Assembly (NCBI GenBank): GCA_937975725.1
Contig: CALJUL010000104.1
Span: forward strand, 1 to 26,216
DNA from: an uncultured Pseudoxanthomonas sp.
GTDB taxonomy: Bacteria > Pseudomonadota > Gammaproteobacteria > Xanthomonadales > Xanthomonadaceae
Direction: 5' to 3'
Length of the DNA: 26,216 nucleotides
Under the pieces are notes generated by a model. It saw only the letters and a program-made list of their open reading frames with translations. It was not told where the DNA came from and ran no database searches. This document shows, in pieces, positions 16,598-23,426 of the stretch (its first letter is position 1; each line of letters begins with the position of its first letter). The translations under genes were made by a program, and so were the position numbers.

Positions 16598-16930
16598 TCA
16601 GCCGCAGCTCACGCGGGTGATGCGGTTGTCCGCGCCGATCTCGACGTTGAGGCGGTCGGCGCGATGATCGCGGGTCACCGCCTGCCCGGGCGAGATCGGC
16701 CGGACCAGGCCGGCGCGGCTTTCGCGCCAGACCCGCGCCATCACCGTCTGGTCGGCGGGCTGGCCGACCGCCCAGGCCACCGCGTCGGCATGACAGGCGC
16801 CGGCGGCCGCGGCGTTGGCGTCGGGCTTCCCCGGTGCGGGCTGGAGGCTGCTGCAGGCGGCCGCCAATGCGGCCGAAGCGGCGGCCGCGAACGGCAGGAC
16901 GGTCTTGCGGAAGGACACGGGCGTTGCCAT
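16598..16930 (-). CDS. I78-family peptidase inhibitor-like lipoprotein
   Basis: A 110-residue exported protein. The N-terminus has a basic FRK, a hydrophobic Ala-rich stretch (11-25) and C26 at a degenerate lipobox (LAAAC), so it is probably a lipoprotein. The mature part reads ACHADAVAWAVGQPADQ, then RPISPGQAVTRDHRADRLNVEI and ends ITRVSCG. This matches the small inhibitor I78 fold: a C-terminal Cys-Gly, the RPG.xVT segment and the RLNV strand, with two Cys that may form a disulphide. Known members inhibit serine proteases such as subtilisins and elastases. The target here is unknown. The ATG at 16930 has GGAG nine bases upstream. It follows the penicillin-acylase gene after a 92-bp gap. Confidence 0.8.
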   Translation of the reverse strand: MATPVSFRKTVLPFAAAASAALAAACSSLQPAPGKPDANAAAAGACHADAVAWAVGQPADQTVMARVWRESRAGLVRPISPGQAVTRDHRADRLNVEIGADNRITRVSCG

Positions 16931-16990
16931 CGGCGCTGTCTCCGGGAAAGGGCCGCCATTGTGCGGCAGCGGGGCGGTGGGTGCATGCGT

Positions 16991-17011
16991 GCCCGGTGCC
17001 GGGTGCCGGGC
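16991..17011. terminator. Small hairpin after the acylase gene
   Basis: GCCCGG (16991-16996) pairs with CCGGGC (17006-17011), 12-32 bases beyond the acylase stop. There is no T-run, so termination is uncertain and read-through into the I78-type gene is possible. Confidence 0.3.
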
Positions 17012-17022
17012 GCGGCGTGCGG

Positions 17023-19440
17023 TCAGCGCGCCGCCGCGGGCGGCAGCAGCGACAGCCGGTACTGCGCCGGGCCGGGCAGGAACGGCGTCGGCCTTCCCTG
17101 CACCCAGTCGTCGTGGCCGGCGCCCCAGAACGGCGACAGCGGATGCCCGCTCTGGCCGCCGGGCATGTGCACGATCCCGTCCGCCTCGTGGCCGGGCGAC
17201 ACGACCATGCGCTCGGAAGCGCCGAAGGACGGGCCCTGCACGCGCGGCATCGCGCCGTCGCCGGGCAGCGGTTCGGCGGGCATGCACAGGCGGGGCTTCA
17301 GGAATCCCGGCATCGCGTTCGCCAGCGGATGGCAGATCCTGGCCGTGTTGCGCTCGCCCCAGCGGCGATCGGCCAGCGGGCCGTTCGCGGCCAGGTCGTC
17401 GCGGACTTCGCGCGCGGCGTCTTCCAGCAGGGCGTCCCAGCTCGCGTAGCGGCGGGGCAGCAGGTGCGCGGGGCGCTGTTGCAGCAGCGGCCACGCCACG
17501 CCTTCCAGTTGCGGCAGGTCGGGCATGGCGAAGTCCTCGCCCAGCGCGGCCTGCGCCGGCGCGGTCAGGCCGTCGGCGATGCGCGCGTGCACGGCCAGGC
17601 GCCAGGCGCGCACCAGCCGGTAGCTCACCGAATCCACGCTGGCGCGGCCTTCCCAGTGCGCGCCGGCCGCCGCCAGCGCCTTCGTGGCCGAATCCGCGGG
17701 CTGCCGCGCCGCCTCGTCCTGCAACAGGCGCCACCAGCGTTGCAGGAACAGCGCCCGGTCGTCGAGCTGGATCGCCAGCATGTCCTGTTCGGTGAAGCGG
17801 TCCCGGGCGAACAGACCGTCGCGGATCTGCCTGGCCCGCGCGCCCAGCGCATAGCCGCCGTTGCCGACGCGCTGCAACGCCTCGCCGTCCAGCACGCGCG
17901 CGTTGGCGGTCCATAGGCGATGGTGCTGCGGTGCCGTCAGCACCGGGGTCAGGTGGGTGGAAATGCCCCAGGGCGTGCAGGCCGAATCCGGTTCGGCAGG
18001 CGCTGCTTCCGGCAGCGGCACCGCATCGGCGGGCGCGGTTTGTAGCAGGTCGGGGCAGGCGCCGTCGCGCGCGGGCAGCGGCCCGAGTACGCGCCAGGCG
18101 ATGTGCCCGTTGCGGTCGCCGATCACCAGGTTCTGCGCCGGCGTGGCGATGCGCTGCGCCGCCGCCAGCGCGGCCGGCAGGTCGCCGGCGCGCGCGAAAT
18201 CGGCCAGGCCGAAGTTGAGCGCGCCGGGCTGGTGCGCGACCCAGCGCAGGGCCAGCGCCGGCCGGCCCGGCGCGGCCTCGTGCAGGATCGGGCCGTGGCG
18301 GGTTTCGGCCACGTCGAGTCGCACGTCGCCGCCGCCGGCCACGCGGAGGGTTTCGATGTGGTGCTCGACGCGGTCGCAGGGCGCGGCGGGCGTGCCCTCG
18401 GGGCAGGGATGCACCGGATACCAGTCCGCGGTGTCGGCATAGCTGTTGGTGAAGCCCCAGGCCACGTGTCCGTTGCTGCCGACGATGACCGCCGGCAACC
18501 CCGGCAGGCTGAAGCCGGATACGTCCACCCTGCCGCCCGGCGCGCGCGCGTCGGGATAGCGCAGGCGCACGCGGAACCAGATGTTGGGTGCACGCAGGCC
18601 CAGGTGCATGTCGTCGGCGACGATGGCGCGGCCGTCCGCGGTCAGCGCGCCGGCGACGGCCCAGTTGTTGCTGCCCGGCGTGCCCTGGTCGGCGAGGGGG
18701 TGGTGCGCCTCGGTGCCCGGCGCCGGCAGGCGGCGCAGGTCCACTTGGCCGGGCGCCGGCAGTGCGGCGTTGCCGCGGGCCTCGCCGTACAGCGGGGCGT
18801 CCCATTCGCTGCCGTCGCGTACCAGCAGTTCGTACAGCGCGGGCGGGACGTGCGGGCGGATCTTCCACAGCGCCAGTTCGCGCGCGTTGTCCGCGTCCTG
18901 CAGGTCGAAGTACATCGCGTACCCGGCCAGCGCCGAGTCGGCCACGTCCCAGGCGCGCGGCGACTGCCGCAGCAGCAGGTAGGGCCAGGGCCGCACGCGC
19001 AGGTCCGCCAGCCCGGCGTTGACGCCGTCGGCATAGGCCTGCAGTTGCGGCATGCGGTCGCCGGCGAACGCGTCCAGATGCGCCACGGTGCGGGCGCGCA
19101 TGCGGTGCGGCCGGCGCTCCCGGTCCAGGTGCAGGGCGACGGGGCCGAACAGTTCCGACAGCTCGCCCGCCGAGCTGCGCCGCAACAGGTCCATCTCGAA
19201 ATAGCGTTCCTGCGCGTGCACGTAGCCGAGCGCGCGGATCGCGTCGGCCTCGCCGGCGGCGTCGATGGTGACCACGCCACGGGCGTCGCGCTGCACCGTC
19301 ACCGGCGCGGCCAGGCCCGCCAGCGCCTGCTCGCCGTCCAGCCGGGGCAGGCTGCCGCGCATCAGCCACCATGCCAGCGCCAGTGCCAGGACGGGCAGGG
19401 CCAACAGTAGCAGCGCGATGCGCCGGGTCCATTTCGGCAT
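17023..19440 (-). CDS. Penicillin acylase family protein (Ntn hydrolase)
   Basis: An 805-residue precursor of the penicillin G/cephalosporin/AHL acylase family, which hydrolyses amide bonds such as those of beta-lactams or N-acyl-homoserine lactones after autocleavage. A single membrane anchor or signal segment lies at residues 7-26, preceded by KWTRR. The spacer-beta boundary is at TPGSNNWAVAG: cleavage before S257 would expose the N-terminal nucleophile Ser. Other family blocks are DDMHLGLRAPNIWFRVRL and GSNGHVAWGFTNSYADTADWY. The start is the ATG at 19440, with AAGGA seven bases upstream. Substrate cannot be read from sequence; penicillin-type, quorum-signal and peptide-amide substrates are all open. 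An I78-type inhibitor gene follows in the same direction. Confidence 0.93.
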   Translation of the reverse strand: MPKWTRRIALLLLALPVLALALAWWLMRGSLPRLDGEQALAGLAAPVTVQRDARGVVTIDAAGEADAIRALGYVHAQERYFEMDLLRRSSAGELSELFGPVALHLDRERRPHRMRARTVAHLDAFAGDRMPQLQAYADGVNAGLADLRVRPWPYLLLRQSPRAWDVADSALAGYAMYFDLQDADNARELALWKIRPHVPPALYELLVRDGSEWDAPLYGEARGNAALPAPGQVDLRRLPAPGTEAHHPLADQGTPGSNNWAVAGALTADGRAIVADDMHLGLRAPNIWFRVRLRYPDARAPGGRVDVSGFSLPGLPAVIVGSNGHVAWGFTNSYADTADWYPVHPCPEGTPAAPCDRVEHHIETLRVAGGGDVRLDVAETRHGPILHEAAPGRPALALRWVAHQPGALNFGLADFARAGDLPAALAAAQRIATPAQNLVIGDRNGHIAWRVLGPLPARDGACPDLLQTAPADAVPLPEAAPAEPDSACTPWGISTHLTPVLTAPQHHRLWTANARVLDGEALQRVGNGGYALGARARQIRDGLFARDRFTEQDMLAIQLDDRALFLQRWWRLLQDEAARQPADSATKALAAAGAHWEGRASVDSVSYRLVRAWRLAVHARIADGLTAPAQAALGEDFAMPDLPQLEGVAWPLLQQRPAHLLPRRYASWDALLEDAAREVRDDLAANGPLADRRWGERNTARICHPLANAMPGFLKPRLCMPAEPLPGDGAMPRVQGPSFGASERMVVSPGHEADGIVHMPGGQSGHPLSPFWGAGHDDWVQGRPTPFLPGPAQYRLSLLPPAAAR

Positions 19441-19600
19441 GGCGGAATCCTTTCGACGAGTCGTGGCGGAGGGCGGATTATTCCACGGCCGCCGCGGCCG
19501 GCACTGCCGCAGCGCAACGACGAACGAGAGTGATTCCGATTCGGTCGCCGCCCGCCGCGATGCGGCATCCTGTGCGCCTCGCCCCTGGAGCCCCCACCCC

Positions 19601-20083
19601 ATGAAAGGCCATCCCGACGTCGTCGACTACCTCAAGCAACTGCTGCGCGGCGAACTGGCCGCGCGCGACCAGTACTTCATCCACTCCCGCCGCTACGAGG
19701 ACATGGGGCTGAAGGCGCTGTACGAGCGCATCGACCACGAGATGCACGAGGAAACCCAGCACGCCGACGCGTTGCTGCGGCGCATCCTGTTCCTGGAAGG
19801 CGATCCGGACATGCGCCCGGAATCGTTCGTCGCCGGCACGACGGTGGAGGAGATGCTGCAGCGCGACCTGGAGGTCGAGTACGCGGTGCGCGCCAACCTC
19901 GCCAAGGGCATGGCCCTGTGCGAGCAGCATGGCGACTACGTCAGCCGCGATATCCTGCTGGCGCAACTCAAGGACACCGAGGAAGACCATGCGCACTGGC
20001 TGGAGCAGCAACTCGGCCTGATCCGGCGCCTGGGCATCGAGCTGTACATGACGTCCAAGCTGGACGGCGGCGCCGCGACCTGA
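19601..20083 (+). CDS. Ferritin of the bacterioferritin family lacking the haem-ligand Met (FtnA/BfrA type)
   Basis: A 160-residue four-helix iron-storage protein forming 24-mers. The diiron ferroxidase ligands are present: E18, Y25 (second shell), E51, H54, E93 (E94 in E. coli), E127 and H130. The residue matching haem ligand Met52 of true bacterioferritins is Thr52 (HEETQHAD). The sequence strongly resembles Pseudomonas aeruginosa FtnA (formerly BfrA), which also lacks that Met and binds no haem. An automatic annotation would call this bacterioferritin; ferritin is more accurate. The ATG at 19601 has GGAG nine bases upstream. It converges on tpm. No clear Fur box was seen in its 160-bp upstream region. 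Confidence 0.92.
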   Translation: MKGHPDVVDYLKQLLRGELAARDQYFIHSRRYEDMGLKALYERIDHEMHEETQHADALLRRILFLEGDPDMRPESFVAGTTVEEMLQRDLEVEYAVRANLAKGMALCEQHGDYVSRDILLAQLKDTEEDHAHWLEQQLGLIRRLGIELYMTSKLDGGAAT

Positions 20084-20111
20084 GGGCGGTTTTCCGCAAC
20101 GACCACAGCGT

Positions 20112-20137
20112 GCGGCATGCGCCAGCCGCCATGCCGC
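20112..20137. terminator. Hairpin between convergent ferritin and tpm genes
   Basis: GCGGCATG (20112-20119) and CATGCCGC (20130-20137) form a perfect 8-bp stem with a 10-base loop, midway between two convergent stops. It has no T-run, so its terminator role is inferred from position. Confidence 0.45.
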
Positions 20138-20177
20138 CGTACCGGGGTAGCCGCGCCTTCGCTGGCCCGGCCCGCTC

Positions 20178-20849
20178 CTATGCGGCTGCGGGCGCCGCCT
20201 TCTCCAGCGCATAGACCGCGGTCGTCAGGGCGCTGAGCCCTTCTTCGCGGAAGCGCGGCTCCTGGTCGAGGATGTCGCGCCGTTCCAGCAGCGTCTGGCG
20301 CCAGGGCGCGCAGAACAGCGCCTCCACTTCGGCCGCTTCCACCGAGAAGGGCGGGCCGGCCTTTTCCGCCTGCGGGTACTCGATCGTGATCAGCAGGCCG
20401 CGGGCGCCGGCGGGCAGGCCGGCGTACACGGTGTCGCGGTAGCGGCGGCGCAGCTCGGGCGGCAGGGCGATGATCGCGGCGCGATCGTAGATGCCCGCCA
20501 CGTCGGCCAGCAGGTCCGCATCCACGCCGAAGGCGTCGCCGAGAATGATCTCGACCGGCCCGGCGCTGTAATGCTCGCCATAGCGGCTGGTCGTCCGCAC
20601 CGGTTCCAGCCCGGCTTCGTCGAAGAACTGCGCCACCGCCAGCGGGGACAGCTCGATGCCGAGCACGCGGTGCCCCTGCGCCGCCAGCCAGTGCATGTCC
20701 AGCGATTTGCCGCACAACGGCACCAGCACGCGGCTGCCCGCGGGCAGGCGCAGCGACGGCCAGTGCTTCTCCAGTAGCGGCATCACGTCGCTACGGTGGA
20801 AGCCGATCTGTCCTTGTTGCCAGCGTTGCAGCCAGAAATCCGCGTCCAT
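20178..20849 (-). CDS. tpm: Thiopurine S-methyltransferase
   Basis: A 223-residue SAM-dependent methyltransferase of the bacterial TPMT family, which methylates thiopurines and in some bacteria selenium or tellurium oxyanions. It opens with the family signature MDADFWLQRWQQGQIGFHR. The SAM-binding motif I is RVLVPLCGKSLDMHWLAAQG (residues ~40-59), followed by VLGIELSPLAVAQFF. The start is the ATG at 20849, with AGGA seven bases upstream; the longer frame to 20891 lacks family similarity. It is monocistronic and convergent with the ferritin gene. The natural substrate is unknown, but detoxification of metalloids is the usual suggestion. Confidence 0.95.
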   Translation of the reverse strand: MDADFWLQRWQQGQIGFHRSDVMPLLEKHWPSLRLPAGSRVLVPLCGKSLDMHWLAAQGHRVLGIELSPLAVAQFFDEAGLEPVRTTSRYGEHYSAGPVEIILGDAFGVDADLLADVAGIYDRAAIIALPPELRRRYRDTVYAGLPAGARGLLITIEYPQAEKAGPPFSVEAAEVEALFCAPWRQTLLERRDILDQEPRFREEGLSALTTAVYALEKAAPAAA

Positions 20850-20891
20850 TCTTCGGTCCTGATTGGGAATTGGTGAAGCAGGCCCGGCCAT

Positions 20892-20959
20892 TGTAGGAGG
20901 GGCTTCAGCCCCGACCGCTTCCCTCGCAGAAAAGCATCGGGGCTGAAGCCCCTCCTACA
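20892..20959. repeat. REP pair: two inverted GTAG palindromes
   Basis: Two copies of a 23-base element are present in perfect inverted orientation: 20892-20914 and 20937-20959, separated by 22 bp. Each starts TGTAGGAG and has the internal palindrome GGGGCTTCAGCCCC. The left copy is identical to the element at 2974-2996. A GTAG head before a hairpin, in inverted pairs, is the hallmark of REP elements mobilised by RAYT transposases. It lies between tpm and parC. Confidence 0.85.
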
Positions 20960-21003
20960 GGGGGCCGCGTGTCATGTGGAGCAGGTCTTCGCGATCACGG
21001 ACC

Positions 21004-21061
21004 CGTCGCAACGCGCCCGGGTGGTGAACTTACTGGACATCCAATCCATCCACCTTCTGCC
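21004..21061. repeat. 58-bp direct repeat, copy 1 (decayed copy of parC 3' end)
   Basis: Identical at 56 of 58 positions to 21099-21156, in the same orientation and offset by 95 bp. Read on the minus strand it contains the last nine codons of parC (ending GLDVQ), a stop codon (TAA became still-valid TAA followed by G; the differing base lies in the Gln codon) and the first part of the 3' flank. Because it lies downstream of the real parC stop it is untranslated. Confidence 0.9.
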
Positions 21062-21098
21062 GCGCCACCATGGCGTGTGGTTGCCAGGATGAGGAACG

Positions 21099-21156
21099 CG
21101 TCGCAACGCGCCCGGGTGGCGAACTTATTGGACATCCAATCCATCCACCTTCTGCC
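21099..21156. repeat. 58-bp direct repeat, copy 2 (includes the real parC stop)
   Basis: Partner of copy 1. It spans the last ten or so codons of parC, its TAA at 21127-21125 and 26 bp beyond. The 37 bp between the copies are not repeated. The cause could be a local duplication or a dispersed element whose insertion supplied the present C-terminus of ParC. Confidence 0.9.
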
Positions 21157-23368
21157 ATCCCCTAGGCAGCAGCCCACCCCGCGTCGCCCGCGCACCCAGG
21201 TACGCGTCCAGGTCCTTGAACGACAGGCTCATCGTGCGCTGGCCGCTCTTGACCAGCAGGGTGGTGCCGGGCGAGACGGCGGCGATGGCGACCACGCGCT
21301 CGGTACCGAGCTTGGCCTTGGGGATCTCGATGATCTTGTTGCCCTTGCCCTTGTCGAGTTCCGGCAGCTCGCCGACCGGGAAGGCCAGCAGGTGGCCGGC
21401 GCTGGTCACCGCGACGATGCGGTCGGTCTCGACGTTGGGCACCGGCGCCGGTTGCAGCACGCCGGCGCCGGCGGTCAGGTTGAGCATGGCCTTGCCGGCC
21501 TTCTGGCGGCCGGTCAGGTTCTCGAAGCGGGTCAGGAAGCCGTAGCCGTGCGACGAAGCCAGCACGAAGCGGCTGTCGTTGTCGCCGCTGGCCAGCGCCT
21601 GGAACGAGGCGCCCGCGGCCGGCGAGAAGCGGCCGGTCAGCGGTTCGCCGTTGCCGCGCGCCGACGGCAGTGTGTGCACGGCGGTGGAATAGCTGCGGCC
21701 TTCCGAATCCAGGAACGCCACCTGCTGCGTGCTGCGCGAGCGCACCGCGGCCAGCAGACCGTCGCCGTCGCGATACGAGAGCGTGGCCGCATCCACGTCG
21801 TGGCCCTTGGCGGCGCGGATCCAGCCCTTCTCCGACAGCACCACGGTCATCGGCTCGCTGGCGACCAGCTCGGTCTCGTCCAGCGCCTGCGCGGCGTCGC
21901 GCTGCACCAGCGGCGACATGCGCGCATCGCCGAACTTCTTGGCGTCCGCGGTCAGTTCGTCCTTGATCAGCTTCTTCAGCTTGGCCTTGGAATCCAGGAT
22001 GCCGGCGATCTTCTCGCGCTCGGCCAGCAGTTCGTCCTGCTCGCCGCGGATCTTCATTTCCTCCAGGCGCGCCAGTTGCTTCAGCCGGGTGTCGAGGATG
22101 TAGTCGGCCTGTTCCTCGCTCAGCTTGAAGCGGGCGATCAGCGCGGCCTTGGGCTCGTCCTCGGTGCGGATGATGCGGATCACCTCGTCCAGGTTGAGGA
22201 ACGCGACCAGCAGGCCTTCCAGCAGGTGCAGGCGGCGCTCGACCTTGTCCAGGCGGTGCTTCAGCCGGCGCGTCACCGTGTCGCTGCGGAACGCCAGCCA
22301 TTCGGTCAGCAGCGCCTTCAGGTGCTTGACCTGCGGGCGGCCGTCCAGGCCGATGATGTTGAGGTTGACCCGGTAGCTCTTCTCCAGATCGGTGGTGGCG
22401 AACAGGTGGCCCATCAACTGCTCGGCGTCCACGCGGTTGGAGCGCGGGATCAGCACCACCCGCACCGGGTTGGCGTGGTCGGATTCGTCGCGGATGTCCT
22501 CCAGCCATGGCAGCTTCTTGGCGCGCATCTGCGCGGCGATCTGCTCGATCACCTTCGACGGCGAGACCTGGTAGGGCAGGGCGTCGATGACGATGTTGGC
22601 GTTGTCCTTGCGCCACACGGCGCGCGCACGGACGCTGCCGGTGCCGTTCTCGTACATCGCACGCAGGTCGGAAGGCGCGGTGATGATCTCGGCCCGGGTC
22701 GGGTAGTCGGGGCCGCGCACGTGTTCGCACAGGTCGGCGACGGTGGCGTCGGGGTCGTCGATCAGGCGGATGCAGGCGCTGACGATCTCGTTGAGGTTGT
22801 GCGGTGGCACGTCGGTGGCCATGCCCACGGCGATGCCGGTGGTGCCGTTGAGCAGCAGGTGCGGCAGGCGCGCGGGCAGCCAGGTGGGCTCTTCCAGGGT
22901 GCCGTCGAAGTTGGACGCCCAGTCCACCGTGCCCTGGCCGAGCTCGCCCAGCAGCACCTCGGCGATGGGGGTCAGCTTGGATTCGGTGTAGCGCATGGCC
23001 GCGAACGACTTGGGATCGTCCGGCGAGCCGAAGTTGCCCTGGCCCTCGATCAGCGGATAGCGGTAGGAGAACGGCTGCGCCATCAGCACCAGCGCTTCGT
23101 AGCACGCGCTGTCGCCGTGCGGGTGGTACTTGCCGATCACGTCGCCGACGGTGCGGGCGGACTTCTTTGGCTTGGCGGCGGCGTTCAGGCCCAGCTCGCT
23201 CATCGAATAGACGATGCGCCGCTGCACCGGCTTGAGCCCGTCGCCGATGAAGGGCAGGGCGCGGTCCAGCACCACGTACATCGAATAGTCGAGGTAGGCG
23301 CGCTCGGCGTATTCGCGCAGCGGGATCTGTTCGAAGCCGTGGAAGGTGGGGCGGATCGTTTCGGTCAT
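21125..23368 (-). CDS. parC: DNA topoisomerase IV subunit A
   Basis: ParC is the DNA-cleaving subunit of topoisomerase IV, which unlinks daughter chromosomes together with ParE. The 747-residue length and C-terminal domain fit ParC rather than GyrA, and no GyrA-box QRRGG[KR]G is visible. The catalytic Tyr is Y127 (AAMRYTESKL). The quinolone-resistance region reads KYHPHGDSACYEALVLMAQ, with S87 and E91 matching wild-type Ser80 and Glu84 of E. coli, so no common resistance change is present. The ATG at 23368 has no clear Shine-Dalgarno. A TAGAAT box lies 40 bases upstream. The stop and final codons lie within a 58-bp direct repeat. parE is not adjacent in this window. Confidence 0.97.
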   Translation of the reverse strand: MTETIRPTFHGFEQIPLREYAERAYLDYSMYVVLDRALPFIGDGLKPVQRRIVYSMSELGLNAAAKPKKSARTVGDVIGKYHPHGDSACYEALVLMAQPFSYRYPLIEGQGNFGSPDDPKSFAAMRYTESKLTPIAEVLLGELGQGTVDWASNFDGTLEEPTWLPARLPHLLLNGTTGIAVGMATDVPPHNLNEIVSACIRLIDDPDATVADLCEHVRGPDYPTRAEIITAPSDLRAMYENGTGSVRARAVWRKDNANIVIDALPYQVSPSKVIEQIAAQMRAKKLPWLEDIRDESDHANPVRVVLIPRSNRVDAEQLMGHLFATTDLEKSYRVNLNIIGLDGRPQVKHLKALLTEWLAFRSDTVTRRLKHRLDKVERRLHLLEGLLVAFLNLDEVIRIIRTEDEPKAALIARFKLSEEQADYILDTRLKQLARLEEMKIRGEQDELLAEREKIAGILDSKAKLKKLIKDELTADAKKFGDARMSPLVQRDAAQALDETELVASEPMTVVLSEKGWIRAAKGHDVDAATLSYRDGDGLLAAVRSRSTQQVAFLDSEGRSYSTAVHTLPSARGNGEPLTGRFSPAAGASFQALASGDNDSRFVLASSHGYGFLTRFENLTGRQKAGKAMLNLTAGAGVLQPAPVPNVETDRIVAVTSAGHLLAFPVGELPELDKGKGNKIIEIPKAKLGTERVVAIAAVSPGTTLLVKSGQRTMSLSFKDLDAYLGARATRGGLLPRGWQKVDGLDVQ

Positions 23369-23406
23369 TGCGGGCTTGCGGTGTGCGGATCGTGGTTGAC
23401 CCGGCC

Positions 23407-23412
23407 ATTCTA
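23407..23412 (-). promoter_or_regulatory. Candidate -10 box of parC
   Basis: TAGAAT on the minus strand (five of six matches to TATAAT) ends 38 bases before the parC ATG. No good -35 lies 16-18 bp upstream, where the 3' end of the permease gene begins. Confidence 0.35.
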
Positions 23413-23426
23413 CCCGCCGCCCCGCC

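Noticed and set aside
16598..19432. A 944-codon minus-strand frame joining the I78-type gene to sequence overlapping the acylase
   Set aside because: Only the last 110 codons (from 16930) look like a protein; the upstream part is the shifted frame of the acylase gene and is Arg/Ala/Gly-rich.
21004..21156. Integron attC-like or CRISPR-like repeat
   Set aside because: There are only two copies. They lack the attC core sites and the regular repeat-spacer layout, and one is plainly the end of parC.
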